DNA from: Acidimicrobiales bacterium
GTDB lineage: Bacteria > Actinomycetota > Acidimicrobiia > Acidimicrobiales > JAHEJN01
Length of the DNA stretch: 56,251 nucleotides
Assembly (NCBI GenBank): GCA_024638845.1
Contig: JAHEJN010000014.1
Coordinates: 1-56,251 of the forward strand
Direction: 5' to 3'
Part shown: piece after piece, positions 34,099 through 43,031 of the stretch
How positions within the stretch are numbered: position 1 is the first letter of the stretch
Layout of the letters: each line of letters starts with the position of its first letter
The notes under the pieces: generated by a model
What the model was told of the DNA's origin: nothing
The model's input: the letters and a program-made list of their open reading frames with translations, nothing else
Database searches by the model: none
Translations under genes and position numbers: made by a program

Positions 34099-35528
34099 TC
34101 GACCGCGTCGAGCTCCTGCACGGCCGTTACTTCGATTCGGTGCGCTTGATGCAGGTGACACGCGACGTGACCGCGGTCGCGGGGGTGGACGCGTCACTGG
34201 TGGCCATGGCGACCGATCTGAACCTCCGCTTGCTCGACGAGATGGGATTCGACCGGTCAGCGGTGACCGCTGCCGGTCCCGACGACCTCATCATCGCAAT
34301 TCGGGCGACCGGCGCCTCGGAGGCCGACGCGGCGCGGGCGGCCGCCGAGCGCGGCCTGGTCGGCCCGAGCGCATCGACGGCGGGCGGGCTGTCCGCCCCA
34401 CCCCCACCCCACACGGTCGTCGCCGCCGGTCAAGCCTCTGCGGCCAACCTCGCCTTGATCTCGGTGCCCGGCGCCAACGCCTACGTCGAGGCGATGGAAG
34501 CGCTCCGTGCCGGGCTGCACGTGATGGTGTTCAGCGACAACGTCGGGATCGAACACGAAGTGCAGCTGAAGCGCGAAGCGGCGGCACGCGGGCTGCTCGT
34601 CATGGGTCCCGACTGCGGGACGGCGATCGTCAACGGCGTCGGCCTCGGCTTCGCCAACGCCGTCGATCTCGGCCCGGTCGGCATCTGCGGTGCCTCGGGC
34701 ACCGGGATCCAGCAGCTCTGCTGCCTGCTCGACGCGGCGGGCGTCGGCGTGCGGCATGCGCTCGGCACCGGGAGCCGCGATCTCTCGGCTGAAGTCGGCG
34801 GTTCCTCGACGTTGAGAGCTCTGGCTGCGCTCGACGCCGATCCGGCCGTCGAGGTGATCGTGGTCGTCTCCAAGCCACCCGACCCCGACGTTGGGCTCCA
34901 GGTCGAGCGGGCGGTCGCCGCGTGCAAAACACCGGTCGTCGTTGCCCTCCTCGGCGAGGCCGATGTGACGCTGGAGACTGCGGCCACGGAAGTACTGACG
35001 GTGCTCGGAGTCCCTGCGGTCGAGACGCCCGTCTGGAGCCCGGATGCTCCGCTGACGCCACGCGACGGGGCGCTGCGCGGGTTCTTCTCGGGTGGGACGC
35101 TGCGGGACGAGGCGCGCGTCATCGCCAGCGCAGGCCTCGGACCGGTAGCCGTGGACCCGACCGCCGAAGGTCACCGCATGGTCGACTACGGAGCCGACGA
35201 GTTCACGATGGGTCGTGCGCATCCGATGATCGATCAGAGCCTGCGTTTGGACGCGCTGTCGTCGGCGGTGACCGACTCGGCGACGGGCGCCGTCCTGCTC
35301 GACGTCGTGCTCGGCTATGGCGCCCACCCCGACCCGGTCGCCGAACTGGCGCCGGTCGTGATGGGTGCAAGCCCTCCGGTCGTCGTCTCGTTGTGCGGGA
35401 CGCGCCGCGACCCGCAGGGCCGGGAGCGGCAAGCCGAAGCGCTGCGCGCGGCCGGCGCCGAGGTGTACCTCTCGAACGCCGCAGCTGCTCACCGCGCGGC
35501 TGCCCTGATCAGGGAGGCGGCACAGTGA
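34095..35528 (+). CDS. fdrA: FdrA-like acyl/carbamoyl-transfer subunit
   Basis: The 477-residue protein is FdrA-like, related to succinyl-CoA synthetase alpha/beta chains. It has an N-terminal ferredoxin-like part (YFDSVRLMQVT), a helical linker (GASEADAARAAAERGL), then the Rossmann-type domain with GLLVMGPDCGTAIVNGVGLG and VGICGASGTGIQQLCCLLD. A ligase-type C-terminal domain follows. E. coli FdrA takes part in phosphorolysis of oxalurate to oxamate and carbamoyl phosphate. GTG 34095 overlaps the preceding stop and has GTGGAG upstream. Beside a ring-opening amidohydrolase it may act on ureidomalonate instead. Confidence 0.85.
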   Translation: MIDRVELLHGRYFDSVRLMQVTRDVTAVAGVDASLVAMATDLNLRLLDEMGFDRSAVTAAGPDDLIIAIRATGASEADAARAAAERGLVGPSASTAGGLSAPPPPHTVVAAGQASAANLALISVPGANAYVEAMEALRAGLHVMVFSDNVGIEHEVQLKREAAARGLLVMGPDCGTAIVNGVGLGFANAVDLGPVGICGASGTGIQQLCCLLDAAGVGVRHALGTGSRDLSAEVGGSSTLRALAALDADPAVEVIVVVSKPPDPDVGLQVERAVAACKTPVVVALLGEADVTLETAATEVLTVLGVPAVETPVWSPDAPLTPRDGALRGFFSGGTLRDEARVIASAGLGPVAVDPTAEGHRMVDYGADEFTMGRAHPMIDQSLRLDALSSAVTDSATGAVLLDVVLGYGAHPDPVAELAPVVMGASPPVVVSLCGTRRDPQGRERQAEALRAAGAEVYLSNAAAAHRAAALIREAAQ

Positions 35529-36919
35529 CCGGTCTCATGACGTTGCTGGACACCGAGCCGGTGGTGGCCACCGCCGGCGTCGAGCTGCTGGCCGAGGCGC
35601 TGGAGGCACAGGGCGTACACGTCCAGCGGGCCGACTGGAGACCGCCTCCGGCCGCCACCGTCGAGGCACTGAACACGCTGGTCACGAACGACGTGTCCGG
35701 CGCGAACCGGCAGGCCGTCGAGCGCATGCTCTCGGTCCGCCCGCACCTGGTCGACATCGTCACCGCTCGCGACGTGATCCCCGCTCTGGCGGAGGGGACG
35801 TTCCTCCATGCCGGGCCCCCCATCGAGTGGGACGATTGCAGTGGACCGCTCAGGGGTGCGCTGATCGGGGCGATGCTGTACGAGGGGCGCGCCGACGATG
35901 CCGAACAGGCGGCGACTGAGGGACGGTTGCTGTCGCTGTCGCCGTGTCATCACCAGGGCGCCGTCGGGCCGATGGCGGGGGTGGTGAGCCCGTCGATGCC
36001 CGTCGCGGTCATCGAGGATGCGGCCGGGAGCGGACTGGCCTACGCCACGCTCAACGAGGGCTTGGGCAAGGTGCTCCGCTACGGGGCGTTCGACGACGAG
36101 GTGGTCGATCGCCTGCGATGGATGGACCGGGTGTTGGCACCCACGTTGCAGGCAGCGATCCGCCGTCGGGGCGCAATCGACCTCCAGGTGCTGATCGCGC
36201 AGGCTCTCCAGATGGGAGACGACGGCCACAACCGGAACCGGGCCGCGACCTCGCTGTTCCTGCGACAGATCGGCGCGGCGCTCCTCGAGGGGCGCACGGG
36301 CATCGAAGATCGGGCCGCCGTGTTCCGGTTCATCGACGGCAACGACCACTTCATGCTCAACCTGGTGATGGCCGCCGGCAAGCTGGCGGTGGACGCCGCC
36401 GCCGGCATCCCGGGTTCGAGCCTCGTGACCACGATGGCCCGCAACGGCACCGAGTTCGGGATCCGCCTCTCCGGTACCGGCGATGCGTGGTTCACGGCCC
36501 CGGCGCCGATCGTCGACGGCCTCTTCCTCGGCGCGTACACCGCCGCTGACGCCAATCCCGACATCGGGGATTCCGCGATCACCGAGACGGTGGGTCTCGG
36601 CGGGTTCGCGATGGCCGCATCACCGGCGATCGTCGGCTTCGTCGGCGGCACCGCGGCCGGCGCGGTCCGGCGCACCCTCGAGATGTACGAGATCACCGTG
36701 ACCGAGCACCCCTTCTACCGTGTGCCGATCCTCGAGGGCCGAGGCACCCCGACGGGCATCGATGCCACGCTGGTCGCCAGGACCGGCGTGGTTCCCCAGA
36801 TCAATACCGGTATCGCCGGCAGGGAACCCGGCGTCGGCATGGTGGGCGCCGGGCTGGTGCAGGCCCCGCTTCGGTGCTTCGTCGATGCCGTGAACGCACT
36901 CGCCGACGGAGAGCGCTGA
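35525..36919 (+). CDS. DUF1116 (AllG/YlbE-like) protein
   Basis: The 464-residue protein is DUF1116-like. It shows ANRQAVERMLSVRPHLVDI, HAGPPIEWDDCSGPLRGALI, HHQGAVGPMAGVVSPSMPV, DGHNRNRAATSLFL and the Gly-rich closing part. This family is the constant partner of FdrA. GTG 35525 overlaps the FdrA stop (GTGA) with GGGAGG upstream, so stoichiometric co-translation is likely. With FdrA and DUF2877 it should form a three-subunit carbamoyltransferase-type enzyme. An 86-base gap to the next gene is the largest within the cluster and could hold a second promoter. Confidence 0.85.
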   Translation: MTGLMTLLDTEPVVATAGVELLAEALEAQGVHVQRADWRPPPAATVEALNTLVTNDVSGANRQAVERMLSVRPHLVDIVTARDVIPALAEGTFLHAGPPIEWDDCSGPLRGALIGAMLYEGRADDAEQAATEGRLLSLSPCHHQGAVGPMAGVVSPSMPVAVIEDAAGSGLAYATLNEGLGKVLRYGAFDDEVVDRLRWMDRVLAPTLQAAIRRRGAIDLQVLIAQALQMGDDGHNRNRAATSLFLRQIGAALLEGRTGIEDRAAVFRFIDGNDHFMLNLVMAAGKLAVDAAAGIPGSSLVTTMARNGTEFGIRLSGTGDAWFTAPAPIVDGLFLGAYTAADANPDIGDSAITETVGLGGFAMAASPAIVGFVGGTAAGAVRRTLEMYEITVTEHPFYRVPILEGRGTPTGIDATLVARTGVVPQINTGIAGREPGVGMVGAGLVQAPLRCFVDAVNALADGER

Positions 36920-37005
36920 GCAGGCGAGCCGCCTCACGCGAAGGGCCCTTCGCCCCTACGTCCGGTACGGCCCGAGTCGTACGGTCGAAGCTGGAAAGGC
37001 AGCCG

Positions 37006-37890
37006 ATGACGATTGCCCATGGGTTCGACTACGTGCGGCCGGCGACGTTGGACGCGGCGCTGGCTTGCCTCGCGAGTGACGGCTCGCGTGTGCTCGCCGG
37101 TGGCACCGACATCGTGCCGTGGCTGCGCGACGACCTGATCGAACCCGAGGTGCTGGTCGACATCAAAGCAATCCCCGATCTCGGGCAGATCTCCGTCACG
37201 GATGGCCGGCTCATCCTCGGAGCGCTCGTCACGTTCAGCGATCTCATCGAATCCGACGTGGTTCGAGATGCAGCTCCGGCGCTCGTCGAAATGGCCCACC
37301 AGGTGGCCTCGGTGGGTGTTCGCAACCGTGCGACGATCGTGGGCAATCTCTGCGCCGCGGTTCCCAGCCTCGACGCCGGACCGGTGTTGATGGTGTACGA
37401 CGCAACCGTCGAGGTGGCCCGCACGGGCGGTGTCCGTTCGGTGCCGTTGGTGGAGTGGTTCGTCGGCCCGAAGGAGACACAGCTGGCCGCGGGAGAAATG
37501 GTCACCGGTGTGACCCTGCATCTCCCTGCCGTCGAACATGCTGCGGTCTTCCTGAAGCTCGCTCGCTACTCCGGCGAGGATCTCGCGCAGGCCAACCTGG
37601 CCATCCTGCTGACCGCTGAGCACGACTGCCGCCTCGCTTTCGGTGCAGTGGCACCCGTACCGTTTCGGGCCGCAGCCATCGAAGCCGTCCTGTGCGGCAA
37701 CGCGCTGACCGACGAGGTGATCGCCGACGCTCGGGCGCTCGTCGCCGGGTCGATCTCGCCTATCAGCGATGTGCGTGCCTCCGCCGAATACCGCACCCAC
37801 ATGTGCGCCGTGATGGTCGAGCGCGGCCTGCGCGCGGTGGCATCGCGCCTCGCCGGTGACGGTCCCCCCTACCCGACCCATCTGATCTGA
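37006..37890 (+). CDS. XDH/CoxM-family FAD-binding subunit
   Basis: The 294-residue protein is the medium, FAD-binding subunit of an XDH-family molybdoenzyme. It contains RVLAGGTDIVPWLRDDL (FAD pyrophosphate loop), LGALVTFSDLIES, and VRNRATIVGNLCAAVPSLDA, the second FAD motif. A CODH_FAD_C-like C-terminal domain follows. It passes electrons from the Fe-S subunit to the acceptor. GAAAGG lies seven bases before ATG 37006. The 36920-37005 gap precedes it; the [2Fe-2S] gene starts ten bases after its stop. Confidence 0.9.
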   Translation: MTIAHGFDYVRPATLDAALACLASDGSRVLAGGTDIVPWLRDDLIEPEVLVDIKAIPDLGQISVTDGRLILGALVTFSDLIESDVVRDAAPALVEMAHQVASVGVRNRATIVGNLCAAVPSLDAGPVLMVYDATVEVARTGGVRSVPLVEWFVGPKETQLAAGEMVTGVTLHLPAVEHAAVFLKLARYSGEDLAQANLAILLTAEHDCRLAFGAVAPVPFRAAAIEAVLCGNALTDEVIADARALVAGSISPISDVRASAEYRTHMCAVMVERGLRAVASRLAGDGPPYPTHLI

Positions 37891-37900
37891 GGAGAGCCAG

Positions 37901-38404
37901 ATGAGAACCGTCACCCGTCATCAGATCCAGACCGTCGTCAACGGAGAACCCACCTCGGTCGAGGTCGAGCCGAACGACGTCCTGCTCGACGTGTTGCGGA
38001 CGGCGTTGGGCGTCAAGAGCCCCAAAATCGGCTGCGAGCGCGGAGACTGCGGCAGCTGCACGGTCCTACTCGACGGCAGGACGGTTCGCAGCTGCCTGGT
38101 GCTCGCCGTCGAGGCCGACGCGCACGAGATCACGACGGTGGAGGGCATCGAGCACGACGGTCTGACCGCGGTCCAGGAGATGTTGATCGAACAGAGCTCG
38201 TTCCAGTGCGGCTTCTGTGCTCCCGGCATCGTCCTGGCCGCAGCGGAGCTCATCGAGCTGGTGCCGCGCCCCACCGCCGACGAGGTGCGCGAGGCGATCG
38301 CGGGGAATCTCTGCCGGTGCACCGGGTACGAGTCGATCGTCGATGCCGTGCTCGCCGCGACCGGCTCTGGCACGAGTGCCACCAGCCGCGGAGCATCGTC
38401 ATGA
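37901..38404 (+). CDS. XDH-family [2Fe-2S] subunit
   Basis: The 167-residue small subunit has both clusters of the family. The plant-type ferredoxin motif is GCERGDCGSCTVLLDG with a fourth Cys in VRSCLV. The C-terminal cluster is QCGFCAPGIVLAA and GNLCRCTGYESIVDAV. It relays electrons from the molybdenum cofactor to FAD. CTGAGGAG is a good ribosome binding site. Its stop overlaps the start of the large molybdopterin subunit (ATGA), fixing both ends. Confidence 0.94.
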   Translation: MRTVTRHQIQTVVNGEPTSVEVEPNDVLLDVLRTALGVKSPKIGCERGDCGSCTVLLDGRTVRSCLVLAVEADAHEITTVEGIEHDGLTAVQEMLIEQSSFQCGFCAPGIVLAAAELIELVPRPTADEVREAIAGNLCRCTGYESIVDAVLAATGSGTSATSRGASS

Positions 38405-40743
38405 CCGGTCGGCACTACGTCGGGAGCAGGGAGCCCCGCATCGACGGACGCGACAAGGTGAGCGGCGCGGCCCACTTCGTCGACGACCTCGAGTTCGGCC
38501 CGGATCTCCTGCACGCCGCCGTGGTGGAGAGCCCCCATGCCCACGCGCGCATCGTCGCCATCGACACCGCGGCCGCGGCAGCGATGCCGGGCGTCGTCGC
38601 GGTCGTCACCGGTGCCGACTTCCCGTTCACGTTCGGCCTCTACATGAAGGACCGCTACGTGTTCGCGCAGGATCGGGTGCGATTCGTCGGTGAGCAGGTG
38701 GCCGCGGTGGTGGCCCGTGACCCCGCGGCGGCGAAGCGAGCTGCGGCCGCGATCGAGGTCACCTACGACGAGCTCCCGGCGGTGCTCGATGTGGAGCGGG
38801 CGATGGCCGACGACGCCGACCTCATCCACCCCGATCTCGGGGAGTACCCGCATGTGCCATGGTTCTTCCCTCGCGGCGGCACGAATGTCGCCCACTGGCG
38901 CAAGATCCGCAAGGGAGACCCGGAGGCCGGCTTCGCCGAGGCCGACGTCGTGCTCGAGGACACCTACACCGTGCCTCGGTACGCCCACTGCGCCATCGAG
39001 CCCCACGTGGTGGTCGCCCAACAGGATCACGCCGGCCGGCTCACCGTCTGGACGGCCTCGCAGTCGCCGTACATCCAGCGCGACCTCTTCGCCGACGCCC
39101 TCGGCCCGCTGGGGCTCACCCACCACGACATCCGGGTGATCACTCCGTATGTCGGTGGTGGGTTCGGCGGTAAGGCGGGCGTGACGATGGAGATCATCGG
39201 TGCCGCTCTGGCCACGGCGGTGAAGGGTCATCCGGTGAAGCTGCGTTGGACCCGCGAGCAGGAGTTCTACAACACGTATCAGCGCCAGGGTCTCGTTGCC
39301 CGGCTCAAGGTGGGTGCCAAGGCGGACGGGACGATCACCGCCATCGAACATGTCCTGGAGTGGGATGCCGGCGCCTACGTCGAGTACGGCGCGAATGTCG
39401 TGAACGCCGCCGGGCTCTCGGCCACGGGCCCCTACCGGATCCCCAACGTCAGCATCGACTCGGTGTGCATCTACACGAATCTCCCACCGGGTGGTCCCTA
39501 CCGAGGGTTCGGATATTCGGAGTTCCACTTCGGACTCGAATCCCACATGACCCGGTTGGCGCAGCAACTCGGGATCGATCCGGTCGAGTTCCGTCGTATC
39601 AACGCCATCACCGAGGACGACACCCTGCCGTACGGCAGGGCGATGAACGCGTCCGGGCTGCGCGAGGCGATCGACAGGACCGCCGCGGCCATCGACTGGG
39701 GCACAGACGCAGAGTCGCCCGACCCGCGCACTCGGATCGGCAAGGGATTCGCCCTCTTCTGGAAGGCCCCGGCGATGCCGCCGAACGCGTCATCGGCGGC
39801 GTTCCTCAAATTCAACGAGGACGGGAGCATCAACATCACGGTCTCCGGCATGGAGATCGGCCAGGGCTACCTCACCGTGATGGCGCAGATCGCGGCCGAG
39901 GTGTTGGGTGTGCCGCCCTCGAAGATCCGGGTGGAGACGCCCGACACCGACCGCAACCCGTACGAGTGGCAGACCGTGGCGTCGCACGTCACCTGGAGCT
40001 GCGGCAACGCCGTGCTCGCGGCGGCCGGCGAAGCGCGGGACCGGATCTTCGAGGTCGTCCGCCGCGCTCGCGGCTACGACCCGAGCACGCTCTACCTGGA
40101 GGACGAGAAGGTCAAGTGCACCGAGGTCCCAGAGCTGCAACTGCCGCTCAGCGACCTCGTGACCAGCGGGCTGGCGATGGAGGACGGCACATGGAGGGGC
40201 GGTCCGATCGTCGGTTCGGGCACCTACATGCCAGAGTTCACGTCGGCGCTCAGTAACCCCGAGACCGGCCAGGGCGGGCACCCGAACGTGCACTACACGA
40301 CCGGTGCGGCCGGCGTCGTGCTCGAAGTCGACCTCGAGACGGGCCGGATGAAGGTGCGCAAGGTGGCGTTGGCGGTCGACGCGGGAAGGGCGATCAATCC
40401 GACCATGGTCGAGGGCCAGATCACCGGCGGTGTGCTGCAGGGCCTCGCGACGGTGCTGTACGAGGACATGCGCTTCGACGACGAGGGCCGGCTGCGCAAC
40501 CCGAACTTCACCGACTACAAGATCCCGACGTCGCTGGACACCCCCGACGTCGTCATCCCGATCATCGTCGAAGTGCCCCAGCCCGACGGACCGTTCGGCG
40601 CGCGAGGTGTCGGCGAGCACACGATGATCCCGGCGGCTCCGATGGTCGCCAACGCCGTGGCCGATGCGACCGGCCTGCGCGTCACCTCGATGCCGATCAC
40701 GGCGGAGAAGGTTGCACTGGCGATGCTCGCAGCAAGCACCTAG
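38401..40743 (+). CDS. XDH-family molybdopterin-binding hydroxylase subunit
   Basis: The 780-residue catalytic subunit shows YVGGGFGGKAG (cofactor loop), PGGPYRGFGYSEFHFGLE, SGMEIGQGYLTVMAQIAAEV and GPFGARGVGEH, whose Glu is the expected catalytic base. The loop is XDH-like, not the AYRCSFR of CO dehydrogenase. Such enzymes hydroxylate N-heterocycles with water. Given the neighbouring amidohydrolase, a uracil/thymine dehydrogenase making barbiturate-type products is a reasonable inference. ATG 38401 overlaps the preceding stop; the TAG stop overlaps the ribosome binding site of the next gene. Confidence 0.9.
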   Translation: MTGRHYVGSREPRIDGRDKVSGAAHFVDDLEFGPDLLHAAVVESPHAHARIVAIDTAAAAAMPGVVAVVTGADFPFTFGLYMKDRYVFAQDRVRFVGEQVAAVVARDPAAAKRAAAAIEVTYDELPAVLDVERAMADDADLIHPDLGEYPHVPWFFPRGGTNVAHWRKIRKGDPEAGFAEADVVLEDTYTVPRYAHCAIEPHVVVAQQDHAGRLTVWTASQSPYIQRDLFADALGPLGLTHHDIRVITPYVGGGFGGKAGVTMEIIGAALATAVKGHPVKLRWTREQEFYNTYQRQGLVARLKVGAKADGTITAIEHVLEWDAGAYVEYGANVVNAAGLSATGPYRIPNVSIDSVCIYTNLPPGGPYRGFGYSEFHFGLESHMTRLAQQLGIDPVEFRRINAITEDDTLPYGRAMNASGLREAIDRTAAAIDWGTDAESPDPRTRIGKGFALFWKAPAMPPNASSAAFLKFNEDGSINITVSGMEIGQGYLTVMAQIAAEVLGVPPSKIRVETPDTDRNPYEWQTVASHVTWSCGNAVLAAAGEARDRIFEVVRRARGYDPSTLYLEDEKVKCTEVPELQLPLSDLVTSGLAMEDGTWRGGPIVGSGTYMPEFTSALSNPETGQGGHPNVHYTTGAAGVVLEVDLETGRMKVRKVALAVDAGRAINPTMVEGQITGGVLQGLATVLYEDMRFDDEGRLRNPNFTDYKIPTSLDTPDVVIPIIVEVPQPDGPFGARGVGEHTMIPAAPMVANAVADATGLRVTSMPITAEKVALAMLAAST

Positions 40744-40754
40744 GAGGCATCGAC

Positions 40755-41513
40755 ATGTCCGTTGACCTCGAGAAGACGCTCCGGCCGATCGACGCGGACC
40801 TGCCGCCGTATCCCGCCAAGTGGGTGACGCTGGCGAGTGGCGACGAGATGGTGATCCGCCAGGTCGGGCGCGACGACGTGTCGACCCTCCTCGCTCATGT
40901 CGAGCCGCTGATCCATGTCGAGCGCGACTACTACGACATCGTCGCGGCTCGTGTCTATGCCGAACTGCTCGCCTATCACGTCCACCGGGTGCAGGACGAG
41001 TACGTGCTCGTCGCTCAGATAGACGGCGAGTTGGCGGCAGTCGTCAACGGCCGCCAGGTCAGACCGGGGCTCGGCATGTCGTTGCACACCTTGGCCCTCC
41101 GCCGAGGTCTGCGGATCGGCGCCCATGCCTTCGCCGCCAAGATGGAGTACCACATGGACATCCTCGGCCACGACGAGGTACTCGTCGTCGCCGAGTCGCC
41201 GATCGGCTTCCGGCGCTGGATGATCGAGTACCAGCTGGAGGAGCGCTTCGACACACCCCACGAATTGGGGGGTGTCCCGTCCTACGCGTTGACGCGAGAG
41301 CTCTTCGAGCGGGCGCGCAGCAAGCTGGTCGTGGGGCGTCGGCCGGTGCCGGCCGAGCTGCTCGCGAAGGCGCAGGAGGCAATTCTGCCTCCCACCGATC
41401 CGCCGACCCCGCCGGCGGACCTGTTGGCCGCCACACGCGCCCGGTACGACACCACCGGCACCGCACTCATGCTGCAACGCCGGATCCAGGAGCAGGGGGT
41501 GCACGATGCGTAG
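40755..41513 (+). CDS. Unknown protein with GNAT-like features
   Basis: I do not recognise a named family. The 252-residue protein starts with a leader (PIDADLPPYPAKWVTLASGD), then a GNAT-like part (MVIRQVGRDDVSTLLAHVEP; YVLVAQIDGELAAVVNGRQ; LRIGAHAFAAKMEYHMDILG), and ends with a helical tail (YALTRELFERARSKLV). The VAQIDGELAAVV strand and following loop recall an acyl-CoA N-acyltransferase core, but a clear pyrophosphate-binding loop is not obvious. AGGAGG overlapping the previous TAG stop supports ATG 40755. Its end overlaps the thiolase-fold gene by eight bases, so it belongs to the same pathway. Confidence 0.8.
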   Translation: MSVDLEKTLRPIDADLPPYPAKWVTLASGDEMVIRQVGRDDVSTLLAHVEPLIHVERDYYDIVAARVYAELLAYHVHRVQDEYVLVAQIDGELAAVVNGRQVRPGLGMSLHTLALRRGLRIGAHAFAAKMEYHMDILGHDEVLVVAESPIGFRRWMIEYQLEERFDTPHELGGVPSYALTRELFERARSKLVVGRRPVPAELLAKAQEAILPPTDPPTPPADLLAATRARYDTTGTALMLQRRIQEQGVHDA

Positions 41514-42681
41514 CGTCTACGTGGCCGGCATCGGCATCACGACCTTCGGCCGGCTCGAGTATCCCCTGGCGGAGATCGCCGCCTACCCGGCGATGATGGC
41601 GATGAAGGACGCCGGGCTCACCGACGTCGAGCAGGTGTACGTGGCCAACATGGGCGGCGGACGGATCAATCATCAGACCGGTCTCGCCTCGGCGGTCGTC
41701 GACACCCTGTCGCTCACCCCCGCCGGAGCGGAGGTCATCGAGAACGGTCCCGCGTCCGGCGCGTCGGCGCTGAAGCAGGGCGTGCTGGCGGTGGGATCGG
41801 GCATGTACGACGTGGTGCTGGTGACCGGGGCCGAGCGGATGCGGGAGGTCAACAACCTGGATGCCACCGACTTCATCGCCACCCTCACCCATCCGCTCTC
41901 CGAGTACGTCTACGGCGTCACCCTTCCCGCTCACGCCGCCATGTTCACCCGGCTGTACATGGCGAAGTACGGCGTGACCGAGCGGCACCTCGCCATGGTC
42001 GCGGTGAAGAACCAGAACCAGGCGATGGCCAACGAGTTCGCGCACCTCCAGCAGAACATCACGATCGAAGGCATCCTCGACTCCCCGGAGGCGATGACGA
42101 ACAACCCGTACGTCGCCGAGCCGCTGCGCTTCTTCGATTGCTGCCCCGTGTCCGACGGCGGTGCCTGCCTGATGTTGGTCAGCGAGGATGCGATGGCTGG
42201 TGTCGACCGGCCATGGGTTCGCCTCGCCGGTGTCGGCCAGGCCACCGACAGCCACGCCGTGGCTGAGCGCGCTGACCCGACCGAGCTGACCGCGGTGCGG
42301 CTGGCGGCCGAGCGGTCGTTCGCGATGGCCGGGTGCGGTCCGGCCGACGTCGACGTCGCCGAGTTGCACGACGCGTTCACGATTCTCGAGATCGCGGAGA
42401 GCGAGGAAGCCGGCTTCTTCGGCAAGGGCGAGGGCCATCTCGCCCTCGAACAGGGAGAGACCGCCCTCGGCGGCTCGCTGCCGATCAACGTGTCGGGTGG
42501 TCTGAAGGGCAGAGGTCATCCGGTCGGCGCCACCGGAATCGCTCAGGCACACGAGATCGTCACCCAGTTGCGCCATGAGGCGGGCGCTCGCCAGGTCGAC
42601 GACGCTGCAATCGGCTTCACCTGCAACTTCGGAGGCTTCGGCAACAACGTCGTGTGCCTCACCTTCGTCAGGGAGCGATGA
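41506..42681 (+). CDS. Thiolase-fold protein lacking the nucleophilic Cys (Ltp2-like)
   Basis: The 391-residue protein is of SCP2/lipid-transfer thiolase type. The usual nucleophile segment ENACASG reads ENGPASG at residues 79-85, so Pro82 replaces the acyl-accepting Cys. Later elements remain: DVAELHDAF near 285-292, GRGHPVGATG near 335-343, and CNFGGFG with Cys373. Ltp2-type proteins that lack the thiolase chemistry act as retro-aldolases together with a DUF35 partner, which is exactly the next gene. I infer C-C cleavage of a beta-hydroxyacyl-CoA rather than thiolysis. The start overlaps the preceding gene. Confidence 0.85.
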   Translation: MRSVYVAGIGITTFGRLEYPLAEIAAYPAMMAMKDAGLTDVEQVYVANMGGGRINHQTGLASAVVDTLSLTPAGAEVIENGPASGASALKQGVLAVGSGMYDVVLVTGAERMREVNNLDATDFIATLTHPLSEYVYGVTLPAHAAMFTRLYMAKYGVTERHLAMVAVKNQNQAMANEFAHLQQNITIEGILDSPEAMTNNPYVAEPLRFFDCCPVSDGGACLMLVSEDAMAGVDRPWVRLAGVGQATDSHAVAERADPTELTAVRLAAERSFAMAGCGPADVDVAELHDAFTILEIAESEEAGFFGKGEGHLALEQGETALGGSLPINVSGGLKGRGHPVGATGIAQAHEIVTQLRHEAGARQVDDAAIGFTCNFGGFGNNVVCLTFVRER

Positions 42682-43031
42682 CCGTGGAACGTCGTATCTA
42701 CGCCTATCGCTGCCGATCCTGCGGCACCGCCCACTACCCCTTCCGGATGCGGTGCAGGGGGTGTGGCAACCTCGAATTCTTCGAGTTCGATGCCGAGCCG
42801 CTGCCGACGGCTGGCACGCTGCTCACCTTCACCCACGTGCACAACCTCCCGGCCGAGTACGAGGTCGAGCGTCTCGGTCTCGGCGTCGTCGAGCTCGAGG
42901 GCGGCATGCGGGTGACCGGCCAGATCGACATCGATCGACCGGAGCTGGGCATGCCGGTCAGCGGCTCGGTGGAGGTCGTCAGGCATGAGCCGTACGAGGA
43001 CTACTGGGGCCTCGTCTTCAGAGAGGGGTGA
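42678..43031 (+). CDS. DUF35 Zn-ribbon/OB-fold protein
   Basis: The 117-residue protein has the rubredoxin-like zinc ribbon CRSCG ... CRGCG near residues 14-34. An OB-fold follows (GTLLTFTHVHNLP; GLGVVELEGGMRVTGQI; RHEPYEDYWGLVF). DUF35 proteins are obligate partners of thiolase-fold enzymes, where they channel acyl-CoA substrate and bind the pantetheine. ATG 42678 overlaps the thiolase-fold stop (ATGA), so equal synthesis of the two is likely. It is the last gene of the cluster. Confidence 0.9.
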   Translation: MTVERRIYAYRCRSCGTAHYPFRMRCRGCGNLEFFEFDAEPLPTAGTLLTFTHVHNLPAEYEVERLGLGVVELEGGMRVTGQIDIDRPELGMPVSGSVEVVRHEPYEDYWGLVFREG

